64,000 nucleotides of DNA, taken from assembly GCA_965243755.1 (NCBI GenBank), contig CBDEVW010000003.1:496001-560000 (forward strand), in the 5' to 3' direction. A program made the translations under genes and the position numbers. The notes below the pieces were generated by a model. It saw only the letters and a program-made list of their open reading frames with translations. It had not been told where the DNA came from and made no database searches. Shown here one piece after another: positions 18,179-27,328 of this stretch. The stretch's first letter is position 1; each line of letters opens with the position of its first letter. Source of the DNA: JANSWY01 sp965243755 (GTDB lineage Bacteria > Bacteroidota > Bacteroidia > Cytophagales > Cyclobacteriaceae).

Positions 18179-19480
18179 ATGGCTGAGATTCGTCCATTCA
18201 GAGCATTTCGGTACAAGCCCGATCTGACACCTCAAATTGGTGATTTAGTGTCTCCCCTATTTGATGTTGTGTCTCAAAAACAAAGAGAAGCGCTCTATCA
18301 AAACTGTTTAAACAGCATTCATCTGTCAGTTCCAAAAGGTGAGAATGCTGCTCAAAAGGCCAGAGATTTGCTGGATGCATGGAAAAGGGATGGAATCATC
18401 CTGCAAGATGAATCTCCTGCTATCTATGTTTACTATCAATACTTTTCATTGCCAGGTAGCACCAAAGAATACGTTAGAAAAGGGTTCATATCAAATATCA
18501 GAGTTTATGATTGGGATGAAAAAGTCCTGTTAAGGCATGAGAATACCATGCCTCATTCCGTAAACGACCGCCTGGAACTGATACAGGAGACAGAATTGAA
18601 TGTGAGTCCTACTCATGGATTGTACACGGACGAGAACCATACCATTGAAAAGTACCTGGACGAGAGCATACGCAATCCAATTTATGAAACTGAAGATTAC
18701 CAGGGTGTAAGAGACGTGCTGGGTGTGATACATGATGTTAATATCATCACAAAAATCATTGATATCATGTCTACAAAACAGGTCATACTTGCAGATGGCC
18801 ATCACAGATATGAAGGTTCACTCGCCTATATGAAGCAACAAAAGGCTAATAATCCAAATCATACCGGTGATGAAGGCTACAACTTTCATATGATGTATTT
18901 TACCAATACGGAATCTGATGACCTGAGGATCCTGCCGACTCATAGGCTGGTAAAAAATGTGCCTGATTTTTCTGAGGAGTGGTTATTGAAGCAGTTGGAA
19001 GAATACTTCTTTATCAAAACTGTTGACAATCCACCTGATGTCAATGAGATTATTCTTGGTAAACAATGGGCATTTGGTTTGCTCGTAGGAGAAAATGCCT
19101 ATAAAATCAGGCTGAAGCCTGAAAAAATAAATGACATTCACTGGAATTTCCCTCAGAAGATCAAGGAAGCGGACCTCACCGTGCTGCACTATTTCATTTT
19201 TGAAAAAATATTAGGCATTCCCGGAAAAAAGCAGCGTGATTCAGATTACTTCTATTTTGAAAGGAACTTTACGGAGTGTCTCTACGAGGTAATAAAAGGA
19301 ATGGCCCAGTTTGCCATCATCACCAAGGACGTGCCTATTGAGACAGTAAAGGAAGTCTGTTATAGTGGCTATACCATGCCTCAGAAATCCACCTATTTCT
19401 ATCCCAAGGTAATTTGCGGATATGTTTTTGGCTCAATCAAAGAAGATGAATTTAACGCACCCACTGATTTTAGCATCTAA
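18179..19480 (+). CDS. DUF1015 family protein
   Basis: The 433-residue cytoplasmic protein matches the DUF1015 family: it opens MAEIRPFRAFRY, followed by the VSPLFDVVS stretch, and later has the family motif LADGHHRYEGSLAY (about 200-213). Function is not established. Members often sit beside serine or acyl metabolism genes, which gives only a weak hint. It lies five bases downstream of accC, and its 3' end overlaps maf by 35 bases, so the three genes are probably one transcript. Confidence 0.85.
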   Translation: MAEIRPFRAFRYKPDLTPQIGDLVSPLFDVVSQKQREALYQNCLNSIHLSVPKGENAAQKARDLLDAWKRDGIILQDESPAIYVYYQYFSLPGSTKEYVRKGFISNIRVYDWDEKVLLRHENTMPHSVNDRLELIQETELNVSPTHGLYTDENHTIEKYLDESIRNPIYETEDYQGVRDVLGVIHDVNIITKIIDIMSTKQVILADGHHRYEGSLAYMKQQKANNPNHTGDEGYNFHMMYFTNTESDDLRILPTHRLVKNVPDFSEEWLLKQLEEYFFIKTVDNPPDVNEIILGKQWAFGLLVGENAYKIRLKPEKINDIHWNFPQKIKEADLTVLHYFIFEKILGIPGKKQRDSDYFYFERNFTECLYEVIKGMAQFAIITKDVPIETVKEVCYSGYTMPQKSTYFYPKVICGYVFGSIKEDEFNAPTDFSI

Positions 19481-20021
19481 TTCCCCAAGAAGGCAACAAA
19501 TTCTCAGGGATGCAGGCTTTGACTTTGAAATCTACACCATGGAGGTCAATGAAGATTTTGACAGTGAAATGGACGTAAGACGGGTAGCAGAACATCTCGC
19601 CGCTAAAAAAAATCAGGCTTATCATAATGTACTCCGAGACAAGATTATTGTCACGTCAGACACTACGGTAGTTTATGATCAATATATTTTAAACAAACCT
19701 GCAGATTCAACTGAGGCCATGGAGATGCTTCGAGCGCTCTCTGGAAAAAGACATGAGGTTATCACAGGTGTAGCCACATCACTCAACGGAAACACCACAA
19801 GTTTCAGTGATGTGACCTATGTTGACCTAAAAGTATTAAGTGAGGCAGAAATTGATTTCTATGTAAAGCACTACCAACCACTTGATAAAGCAGGGGCATA
19901 TGGGATTCAGGAGTGGATAGGAATGATTGGGGTTGAAAAAATCGAAGGGTCTTTTTACAATGTGGTGGGTTTACCAATTCACCGTGTCTATCAGGAGTTA
20001 ATGAAATTTCAGGCATTATAG
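19446..20021 (+). CDS. maf: Maf-type nucleoside triphosphate pyrophosphatase
   Basis: Maf proteins hydrolyse non-canonical or modified nucleotides (dTTP/UTP or m7GTP, depending on subfamily) and were first linked to septum inhibition. The protein shows the N-terminal signature LILASNSPRRQQIL, the catalytic-base motif SDTTVVYD (about 77-84) and the C-terminal AGAYGIQEW motif. An upstream in-frame ATG at 19422 would add eight residues. I chose 19446 because the conserved motif normally begins within a few residues of the start. The gene overlaps the end of the DUF1015 gene. At its 3' end it overlaps the convergent OmpA-like gene by six bases, with no terminator between them. Confidence 0.88.
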   Translation: MNLTHPLILASNSPRRQQILRDAGFDFEIYTMEVNEDFDSEMDVRRVAEHLAAKKNQAYHNVLRDKIIVTSDTTVVYDQYILNKPADSTEAMEMLRALSGKRHEVITGVATSLNGNTTSFSDVTYVDLKVLSEAEIDFYVKHYQPLDKAGAYGIQEWIGMIGVEKIEGSFYNVVGLPIHRVYQELMKFQAL

Positions 20022-20429
20022 CGTCATTGGCCAGAAGATAATGTCAACTCGCCTGTTTTTCATTCTACCTAATTGTGTACTGTTATCATAAACAGGATTG
20101 AGTTGTCCAAAATCCTTGCGTTTGATCATTTCTTCCAATATGTTTCGTTTTTTTAACAATTGGATTACTGCATCGTTCCTACGCTCAGATAACCATTCAT
20201 TATACTCCACACCTCCAATATTGTCTGTATGACTGTGAATGGTGATTGAATAACCTTCAATATTCGGAATCGAATCTAGAAATTCGTAAAGTTTTCCTGC
20301 CTGAAAATCATCAATGTAATAGCTTCCTCCTCCAAAATAGATACTCTTTATTACGTACCCATCGTCCTCCTGAGCAAATCCTGAGAAGGTAATGTTGAGT
20401 ATTAACAAAAGAGAGAAACCTATTTTCAT
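20016..20429 (-). CDS. Small exported OmpA-domain protein
   Basis: The 137-residue protein has a signal peptide (1-19, ending SGFAQ) and then a single OmpA-C/MotB-type peptidoglycan-binding domain. Its signature is HSHTDNIGGVEYNEWLSERR, and NRRVDI follows near the end. No beta barrel, lipobox or other domain is present, so it may be a free periplasmic peptidoglycan-binding protein. It follows the adaptor/TolC genes on the same strand, but a terminator separates them. Confidence 0.8.
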   Translation of the reverse strand: MKIGFSLLLILNITFSGFAQEDDGYVIKSIYFGGGSYYIDDFQAGKLYEFLDSIPNIEGYSITIHSHTDNIGGVEYNEWLSERRNDAVIQLLKKRNILEEMIKRKDFGQLNPVYDNSTQLGRMKNRRVDIIFWPMTL

Positions 20430-20472
20430 AAGCTATATAACCTCAGATTCCTTGATTGGGTTTCATTAATAG

Positions 20473-20496
20473 AAAAGGCCACCCCATTGGGCAGCC
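20473..20496 (-). terminator. Rho-independent terminator after the adaptor gene
   Basis: On the minus strand GGCTGCCC pairs with GGGTGGCC (two G-T wobbles) around an AATG loop and is followed by TTTTC. It lies 30 bases beyond the adaptor stop codon. Confidence 0.65.
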
Positions 20497-20525
20497 CTAT
20501 CTTTTAAAGTTTAAGAATTTAAAAT

Positions 20526-21884
20526 TTAGTCGGTTGATTCCTCATCCTTTTTTTTCTCTTTTCTTTTAATTGCATCATCCTGCTCAAGTCGTTTTGATAC
20601 TACAAGAAATGGACCCGACACCACTTCATCTCCTTCTTTCAAACCCTCCAGTATTTCGATGTTTTCAAAATCTGAAATGCCTGTCTTGACTTCTACCATT
20701 TTTGCAACACCATCAACATTCACGAATACAACTTCTTTGATTTTTTCACCCTCCAGTGCTGAAATGGTCACCTCCTCATTATCTTCAGACTCTTTGTCTT
20801 TTTCATCCTCAGGGTTTCTGGTTGTTACAGCTGCAAGAGGTACTGCAAGTACATCTTGCTTTACTTCAGTCACTATATCTACACTTGCAGTCATGCCAGG
20901 CTTAAAGGGATATTGCATACCTTTTTCCTTGATCAGGTCCCTGTATGAACTGTTAAGAATCCTGATCCTAACTTCAAACTCAGTTACTGCATCAGCGGAT
21001 ACTTTGTCATTGGCGGTATTGGCAATCTGAGTAACTATTCCCTTGAATGTTTCATCCATGTAACTGTAAGAATCAACATCTATAATCGCTGTATCCCCAG
21101 GTGATATTCGAATGATGTCATTCTCATTAACATTTACCCTGACTTCCATTTTGCCCAGGTCTGCGATTCTTAAAAGTTCTGTACCCTGCATCTGTGATGT
21201 ACCTACTACACGCTCTCCTTTTTCTACATTGAGCTTAGAAACAATTCCGGTCATCGCGGCACGTATCGTCGTGAGGTTAAGGTTTTCTTTGGCATCTGCA
21301 ACATTAGCCTGTGCACTCTTCACCAAATACTCGGCAGCAACTACACTCTGAATTGCCGAGTTGAGATCTTCCTGAGCAATCTTGAAATTAGCTTCTGCCT
21401 GTTGGAAATCTGCGTCTGAAATAACTTTTTCACCATACAGCTTTTTCTGTCTTTCAAACTCTAACTCTGCGCGAACAAAAGATGCCCTCGCTCTGGATTC
21501 CCGTGCTTTTGCTTCCGCTAAATTTGCTTTTTGCTGATTAAGCGCCGCAATTGTTCTCTCCAGGGCATTTTGAAAATTATCCGGTCTTATTTTCACCAAT
21601 AAATCACCAATATGAACCGAGTCGCCCTCTTCTACTTTTAAAGCAATTATTTCCCCAGAAACCTCCGGACTGATCTTGACCTCAATCTCAGGCTGAACCG
21701 AGCCGCTGGCACTTACCTTTTCAACAATAGTAAGTTTTTTGGCTGTTGCCAATTCAACCTCAATCTGCTTTCTCTGACCGATCCAGCCTTGATTTTTACC
21801 AACCATGGCCACCACCAGAAGGAATACGATGAGCCCTACAACTACATAAATTATTTTATTACCTGATCTTCTTTTTTTTGCCAT
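20526..21884 (-). CDS. Periplasmic adaptor (membrane fusion) protein, MacA/HlyD type
   Basis: The 452-residue protein bridges an inner-membrane pump to TolC in a tripartite exporter. One N-terminal transmembrane anchor (about 10-27) follows a basic start. A lipoyl/biotinyl half-motif (EVSGEIIALKVEEGDSVHIGD) and a long coiled-coil hairpin (about 115-200, rich in Ala/Lys/Glu) come next, then beta-barrel and membrane-proximal domains. The C-terminal part carries an acidic insert near 365-385 and ends in a charged tail. tolC lies two bases upstream. No ABC or RND pump is next to them, so the inner-membrane partner must be encoded elsewhere; MacB-type ABC is my first guess. Confidence 0.85.
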   Translation of the reverse strand: MAKKRRSGNKIIYVVVGLIVFLLVVAMVGKNQGWIGQRKQIEVELATAKKLTIVEKVSASGSVQPEIEVKISPEVSGEIIALKVEEGDSVHIGDLLVKIRPDNFQNALERTIAALNQQKANLAEAKARESRARASFVRAELEFERQKKLYGEKVISDADFQQAEANFKIAQEDLNSAIQSVVAAEYLVKSAQANVADAKENLNLTTIRAAMTGIVSKLNVEKGERVVGTSQMQGTELLRIADLGKMEVRVNVNENDIIRISPGDTAIIDVDSYSYMDETFKGIVTQIANTANDKVSADAVTEFEVRIRILNSSYRDLIKEKGMQYPFKPGMTASVDIVTEVKQDVLAVPLAAVTTRNPEDEKDKESEDNEEVTISALEGEKIKEVVFVNVDGVAKMVEVKTGISDFENIEILEGLKEGDEVVSGPFLVVSKRLEQDDAIKRKEKKKDEESTD

Positions 21885-21886
21885 GA

Positions 21887-23323
21887 TTAGTCGAGTGAAA
21901 TGGGTTTACCCTGATAAAAGTCTAGAATTTTGATCTTGAAAATGAAATCGTATTTAGCTCTGATTAAATCCGATTTAGCCCTATTCAAATCGTTCTTAAT
22001 CTGGTTATATTCTACAACATCTGATGAACCTAAATTGAACCTTTTCTCAGCATTTCTAAAGGACTCCTCCAGAGCTGCAACTTGATTTTTAGCTGCCTGC
22101 CAGCTTTTAGATGCCGCAATGGCATCCTGATAAACTTGCTCTATATTTTGTCTAAGCAAATTCCGCTCATTCAAAGCATTTAATTTGGCCTGCTCCAATC
22201 CTATTTTAGCACTTGCCAATCCATTTCGAGCCTGCATTCCATTGAATATGGGCACATTTAGACTTAAACTAACAAAAGTGTTACGATTAAAATCAAGTTG
22301 ATTCACATAGGTGTTCTCAGTAAACTCAGATGGAACTGAAGTTGATGTTACAACCGTCTGCCCTGTATTCTCCACTATTCCGATAGGTTGTGAAATAATA
22401 ATATTGTCAGCTCCCGCTGCGGGAATCTGATCTGGAGCGAGGCTAGAATAGCTGGTTGCTATTCCTCCGTTCAATGTCAAGACTGGATATAAACCAGCCT
22501 CATTAATTTTCACATTATACTCAGAACTTGCAATGGAAGCATCGGCACTCTTTATACTTGGTTGAACCGCTACAGCCTGCTCATAGATCATTCTAGGTGA
22601 TCCAAGGACTATCTCATTATCGGGATCAGGCAATTTTGGAATTTCAATCTGAAAATCTTCTGTTGCTGGAACCTGCATCGCTTGTTGAAGATTCAATTTA
22701 GCTAACTGAAGAGCGTTTTCTGCTTGTACTAAATTGAGCTCATCATTAGCCAATTGCTGTTGTATTTGCAATAAGTTTTGACGTGCGACCTGACCAACCT
22801 CAAATTGCTTTTCAGTTCTCTGTAATTGGAGTCTGGTTGAAGCAATGGCCAGTTGAGCATTTCTGACCTGTTCTTCATTAAGTAATATGTTGGTATAAAA
22901 GGTGACAATGTTTAATATCGTAATATTCTTCGTGTCCTCAAGGTCATACATTGCTTTATCCACCTCTATCTTACTTTGTTTAATGCTGTTTGAAATTGCA
23001 AAGTAGTTAAACAGCGTAAGACTGGAATTCACACTATATCGTTGCGAACTAATGTCATCCGTCTCAATAGTGTTGGTAAAGGGGTTAATTGATCGACCTG
23101 TATTAAAATTGTAACTGGTTGAACCATTTAACGAAGGTAACCTTCGATATTTTGAGGATTGAAGGGCTATTTGATTTTGTCTTGCCGAAAGTTCGCTCTG
23201 TTTAATTTGAATATTGTTTTTCAAGGCCTGACTAACACATTCTTCCAATGTCCAGACTTTTCCAGACTGACTGTATCCCAGCCAGGGTAGCAGGGTAATG
23301 AGTAATAGTAATTTGAGTTTCAT
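21887..23323 (-). CDS. TolC family outer-membrane efflux protein
   Basis: The protein has a signal peptide (MKLKLLLLITLLPWLGYSQ) and two outer-membrane-factor repeats with the expected long helices. VWTLEECVSQALKNNIQIKQ opens the first repeat, and NAEKRFNLGSSDVVEYNQ is typical of the second. The frame extends to a TTG at 23329, but the ATG at 23323 gives a normal signal peptide and is preferred. It forms the channel for the adaptor encoded two bases downstream. The orphan serine-dehydratase subunit gene lies 18 bases upstream, so the three genes may share a transcript. Confidence 0.88.
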   Translation of the reverse strand: MKLKLLLLITLLPWLGYSQSGKVWTLEECVSQALKNNIQIKQSELSARQNQIALQSSKYRRLPSLNGSTSYNFNTGRSINPFTNTIETDDISSQRYSVNSSLTLFNYFAISNSIKQSKIEVDKAMYDLEDTKNITILNIVTFYTNILLNEEQVRNAQLAIASTRLQLQRTEKQFEVGQVARQNLLQIQQQLANDELNLVQAENALQLAKLNLQQAMQVPATEDFQIEIPKLPDPDNEIVLGSPRMIYEQAVAVQPSIKSADASIASSEYNVKINEAGLYPVLTLNGGIATSYSSLAPDQIPAAGADNIIISQPIGIVENTGQTVVTSTSVPSEFTENTYVNQLDFNRNTFVSLSLNVPIFNGMQARNGLASAKIGLEQAKLNALNERNLLRQNIEQVYQDAIAASKSWQAAKNQVAALEESFRNAEKRFNLGSSDVVEYNQIKNDLNRAKSDLIRAKYDFIFKIKILDFYQGKPISLD

Positions 23324-23341
23324 GACCAATTGATTTATTAT

Positions 23342-24016
23342 TTATTCTATATCCGGAATGTATATTACCTTCCTGATCCAGGCAAGGCTCTTGAGATATT
23401 CGATGGTAATAGGTCGCAGACCAGAGTCCATTTCGAGGATTTGACATGCCAGATCATGCTTTCCCTTTCTGGATACAGTCATGGTGGCGATGTTGCAATC
23501 ATCATGAGAGATCACATCTGCAACAAACGCGATACTTCCAGGACGATCTTCTGCTTCAATAATCAATGTATGAAGACTAGCCGTAAAGCCAGCAGTAAAC
23601 TCATTGACCTCTACAATTTTAATTACTCCACCTCCTCTGCTCTCTCCTATTACAGTTGCAGTGCGATCGTCTTTTTTCAATTCCAGCTTAACCGTATTGG
23701 GATGCATTGTGTTGGCATTGCCTACTGACCTGAATTGATAGGTAAGGCCAGCTTTACTGGCTTCATCAAACGAGGTTTTGATCCTTTTATCGTCAGTTTT
23801 AAAATCGAGAAGTCCGGCAATAATTGCCCGATCACTACCGTGTCCCTCATAGGTTCTGGCAAAAGAATTGTAAAATGTGATTTTAGCCTCATCCGGGATT
23901 GCCCCCAGAATGCGCTTTCCTACTCTCCCGATTCTTACTACCCCTGCCGTATGTGAGCTGCTTGGTCCGATCATTACAGGTCCAATCATATCGAAAACAG
24001 AGCTCTTTTCTGCCAT
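23342..24016 (-). CDS. sdaAB: L-serine ammonia-lyase, beta subunit
   Basis: The two-subunit iron-sulfur L-serine dehydratase converts serine to pyruvate and ammonia. This 224-residue protein is the beta subunit: a SDH-beta domain with MIGPSSSHTAGVVRIG near the start, and a C-terminal ACT domain (about 148-224; ALEDRPGSIA-like core EAEDRPGSIAFVADVIS). The alpha subunit, which carries the Fe-S cysteines, is not in the window. The gene sits immediately upstream of tolC and downstream of thyA on the same strand. No functional reason for this arrangement is evident. Confidence 0.88.
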   Translation of the reverse strand: MAEKSSVFDMIGPVMIGPSSSHTAGVVRIGRVGKRILGAIPDEAKITFYNSFARTYEGHGSDRAIIAGLLDFKTDDKRIKTSFDEASKAGLTYQFRSVGNANTMHPNTVKLELKKDDRTATVIGESRGGGVIKIVEVNEFTAGFTASLHTLIIEAEDRPGSIAFVADVISHDDCNIATMTVSRKGKHDLACQILEMDSGLRPITIEYLKSLAWIRKVIYIPDIE

Positions 24017-24087
24017 TTATTGGATTATTTAGGGTTTTATTGATGGTGTAAACCAATTAATTTACGTGAGAACTAACAAATAGTTCC

Positions 24088-24882
24088 TTAAACAGCCACT
24101 GCTGCCTTTATATGTGGGTGAGGATCATAATTCTCTAAAGCAAAATCCTCATACTTAAATCCAAAGATGTCCTTCACCTCAGGATTGATTTTCATTGTTG
24201 GCAATGGTCTTGGGTCTCTGCTCAACTGTAGCTCTGCCTGTTCCAAATGATTGCTGTATAAATGAGCGTCTCCTAAGGTATGGACAAAATCACCGTATTC
24301 AAGATCACAAACCTGTGCTACCATCATCGTTAATAAGGCATATGACGCGATATTAAAAGGTACTCCTAAAAATACATCAGCGCTTCTTTGGTACAACTGG
24401 CAACTCAATTTTCCATCAGCCACATAAAACTGAAACATGGTGTGACAAGGAGGCAGAGCCATATTTTTTACTTCCGCTACATTCCAGGCGTTAACCAACA
24501 ACCGGCGTGAGTCAGGGTTGGTTTTGATCATATCGATTAATTCAGCAATCTGATCAATCGTTTGACCATCGGCGGTGGGCCATGATCTCCATTGTACGCC
24601 ATAAACAGGCCCCAGTTCGCCTTTTTCATCAGCCCATTCGTCCCATATAGACACCCCGTTTTCTTTAAGATATTTGATGTTGCTATCTCCCTTCAAAAAC
24701 CAAAGCAGCTCATGTATAATTGACCTCAGGTGCAGTTTCTTTGTAGTAACCAATGGAAATCCATCCTGCAAATTGAACCTCATCTGGTAGCCAAATACAC
24801 TGATGGTGCCGGTCCCTGTTCTGTCTTCTTTCTTCACTCCGTTATTCAGGATGTGCTTCATCAAATCGTGGTACTGCTGCAT
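24088..24882 (-). CDS. thyA: Thymidylate synthase ThyA
   Basis: ThyA methylates dUMP to dTMP using methylene-tetrahydrofolate. The protein has exactly 264 residues, as in E. coli. The catalytic Cys is C146 (LPPCHTMFQFYV), and the folate and dUMP-binding stretches are intact (KKEDRTGTGTISVFG, QRSADVFLGVPFNIASYA). dihydrofolate reductase (folA), a common partner, is not adjacent. The start ATG at 24882 is the only reasonable one. Confidence 0.95.
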   Translation of the reverse strand: MQQYHDLMKHILNNGVKKEDRTGTGTISVFGYQMRFNLQDGFPLVTTKKLHLRSIIHELLWFLKGDSNIKYLKENGVSIWDEWADEKGELGPVYGVQWRSWPTADGQTIDQIAELIDMIKTNPDSRRLLVNAWNVAEVKNMALPPCHTMFQFYVADGKLSCQLYQRSADVFLGVPFNIASYALLTMMVAQVCDLEYGDFVHTLGDAHLYSNHLEQAELQLSRDPRPLPTMKINPEVKDIFGFKYEDFALENYDPHPHIKAAVAV

Positions 24883-24998
24883 ATTTATGGTTTTTAATGC
24901 TCTAAGAATTTTTAAAATTACTTCAATTTTCGACTAACCAAAAACAATGTAATTCTAATTCTTTTCCACATCATAGATAGTTGTATTGATGTTGCTCT

Positions 24999-25028
24999 TT
25001 GAGGTTATATTGCTAACCGATATATTTA
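24999..25028 (+). promoter_or_regulatory. Candidate promoter of the RND exporter gene (TTG-N19-TATATTTA)
   Basis: TTG and a -7 box differing from TAnnTTTG only in its last base are separated by exactly 19 bases. The predicted start falls at about 25033-25035, coinciding with the ATG at 25034, which would give a leaderless or near-leaderless transcript. Confidence 0.4.
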
Positions 25029-25033
25029 AGCCA

Positions 25034-27328
25034 ATGAGCATCAAACGCCCAAGTATTGCAGAGTTTTATTTCTCTAAAAAGTCACTGACCATATCACTGG
25101 TAATAGCCACCCTTCTTTTCCTGTTTTTTGGCTGGCAACTCAGAAACCTTACTTTCGATTTTGATTTTGAAAGTTTTTTTCCAAATGACCATCCCGACCT
25201 CACATTCTTTAATGATTTTAAATCGGCTTACCAGTATGATAATGATTTTTTGTTCATCGCTATTGAAAATGAACCCACAGTTTTTGATTCCACATTCCTG
25301 GTAAAGTTCCATCAGGTTCAGGAACGACTGGCTGCATTACCGGGCACTGAAACTATTGTTTCGCCAACTACTTTCTCAGTGCCAGTAAAAACACCAGTGG
25401 GTGTGTCCCGAATTAGAACTTTGCACACGGACGATGGTGATAGGCTGAAACTGGATAGTTTACGAATAGTGAATGCAACACCCACGGAGCAATCATTTTT
25501 TAGTCGTGATATGAAAGCTATTGGTCTGCACCTGCAACATCGGCACTTTGACTCGGTAGAAGAAGCTGACACCTATGTTGATAAGGTTTACGACATTTTA
25601 TCGGCATTCCAAGATGACCAGGTGCATATAGCAGGCCGGCTACCAGTGCAAAAGGATTTTATCGCATTGATCCAATCAGATTTTGCATTCTTTATCATAG
25701 TTGGTCTCCTGATCATTATTGTAATTCTCGCCTTGCAATTCCGAACCTTCAGTGGTGTCATTATTCCGCTAATGATCATCGTGTGGAGTACCGTGATAAC
25801 ACTAGGCTTTATTATTTGGATTGGAGATCAATTGAATATTTTAAGTGTATTAATACCAACAATAATTGCTTTTGTATCGCTTTCAGATGTGATCCACTTT
25901 TTGACCAAATATGAATCACTGATCCAGTACGATGTTCCAATAAAAGAGGCACTACTTACAACGATTAAGGAAATAGGGTTGGCGACATTTCTTACGTCTT
26001 TTACCACCACCATCGGTTTTTTATCACTGATCTCCATTCAGGTAATGCCTATTCAAACATTGGGAATATACACAGGACTTGGAGTGATGCTTGCCTACCT
26101 GATCACCATGATCCTGATACCTGCCAGAATTCATTTCTTTAGCAAAAGTGTGATTCGAAATGCTGGAAGCGGCAAAACCTGGTTGAGCTTTTCACATGGA
26201 TTTTTTAAGTATGCCATAAGACATCAAAGAGTGATTATCACCAGCGCATTGTTTTTCATTTTGCTAAGTGTATTTGGGATTGCCCAGCTTCAAATCAATG
26301 CAGAGTTACTGGATGATTTACCTGATCACCATCGTGCCAGGAAGAACTTCGAGTACTTTGACCAGCAATTTTCCGGAACTAAACCATGGCAGCTTGCTTT
26401 AATCACGCCTGACTCAGGAAAATCTGTCTACACGCTCAATACATTGCGGGAAATTGAAAGGATAGAAAATTACCTGATCCGAGAGTATCCGATAAAGAAT
26501 ATTATTTCACCAATTCAAAAGGTTAAATTTTTGAACATGGCATATGAAGGGGGTTTAATGTCCAATTACAAACTGCCTGAAAACGAGGAAAAATTAAAAA
26601 AACTTCTTCGATTTGAGCAACGGCTAAATATTTCTGATCAACCATTAATCGATACTCACGGATTCTCAAGAATCAGTGGCTATATCACAGAAATAGGCTC
26701 CAGGGCTACTCAGCAGAAAGACGCTGCTCTATTAAGGTTCATAGAAGCAGAAATAGACCCCAAAATATTGAAAACCAGGATTACTGGTACTACTTACCTT
26801 ATAGACAAAAGTCACGAGTTCCTCAGTGTGAATTTATTTTGGGGAATTGGAATCGCTTTTGGTGTGGTTGCTCTCATTGTATTTATTTTATTTCGTTCAG
26901 TGACACTGGTGTTTGTTACACTCATACCTAATGTATTACCGGTTTTAGGTATTGCTGCACTTATTGGTTTCATGGGGATACCTATCAAACTTAGTACAAG
27001 CATCATATTTACCATTTCATTTGGTATAGCGGTAGATGACACCATTCACTTTATCTCAAAATTTAAAATTGAAGTAAACAAAGGGTTATCTGTCTTACGT
27101 GCATTAAAAAGCACTTTTCAGACCACAGGAAAAGCCATGATCATCACCACCTTTGTTTTGTGTGCAGGATTTGCTCTGTTTTGTTTTTCAAGTTTTGGAG
27201 CAACATTCTATCTGGGCGTATTTATTTGTGCAACCCTGATATTTGCATTGTTGACAGATTTGCTTTTGCTGCCTGTGCTGTTACATATCTTTTATCCCCA
27301 CACCAGGAAATATCGTAAAAAGGAATGA
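25034..27328 (+). CDS. RND/MMPL-family exporter with sterol-sensing-like domains
   Basis: The protein of about 764 residues has two halves, each with one transmembrane helix, a large periplasmic loop and a five-to-six-helix bundle. FDFDFESFFPNDHPDL follows the first helix. IAFVSLSDVIHFLTKYE and ISFGIAVDDTIHFISKFK are the paired proton-relay-like motifs of the MMPL/patched branch. Such proteins export lipids or other hydrophobic molecules. The frame extends to TTG 24986/ATG 24989, adding 16 residues. I prefer ATG 25034 because a candidate promoter lies within the extension and a basic start before helix 1 is typical. The stop overlaps the next gene (ATGA), so translation is coupled. Confidence 0.8.
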   Translation: MSIKRPSIAEFYFSKKSLTISLVIATLLFLFFGWQLRNLTFDFDFESFFPNDHPDLTFFNDFKSAYQYDNDFLFIAIENEPTVFDSTFLVKFHQVQERLAALPGTETIVSPTTFSVPVKTPVGVSRIRTLHTDDGDRLKLDSLRIVNATPTEQSFFSRDMKAIGLHLQHRHFDSVEEADTYVDKVYDILSAFQDDQVHIAGRLPVQKDFIALIQSDFAFFIIVGLLIIIVILALQFRTFSGVIIPLMIIVWSTVITLGFIIWIGDQLNILSVLIPTIIAFVSLSDVIHFLTKYESLIQYDVPIKEALLTTIKEIGLATFLTSFTTTIGFLSLISIQVMPIQTLGIYTGLGVMLAYLITMILIPARIHFFSKSVIRNAGSGKTWLSFSHGFFKYAIRHQRVIITSALFFILLSVFGIAQLQINAELLDDLPDHHRARKNFEYFDQQFSGTKPWQLALITPDSGKSVYTLNTLREIERIENYLIREYPIKNIISPIQKVKFLNMAYEGGLMSNYKLPENEEKLKKLLRFEQRLNISDQPLIDTHGFSRISGYITEIGSRATQQKDAALLRFIEAEIDPKILKTRITGTTYLIDKSHEFLSVNLFWGIGIAFGVVALIVFILFRSVTLVFVTLIPNVLPVLGIAALIGFMGIPIKLSTSIIFTISFGIAVDDTIHFISKFKIEVNKGLSVLRALKSTFQTTGKAMIITTFVLCAGFALFCFSSFGATFYLGVFICATLIFALLTDLLLLPVLLHIFYPHTRKYRKKE

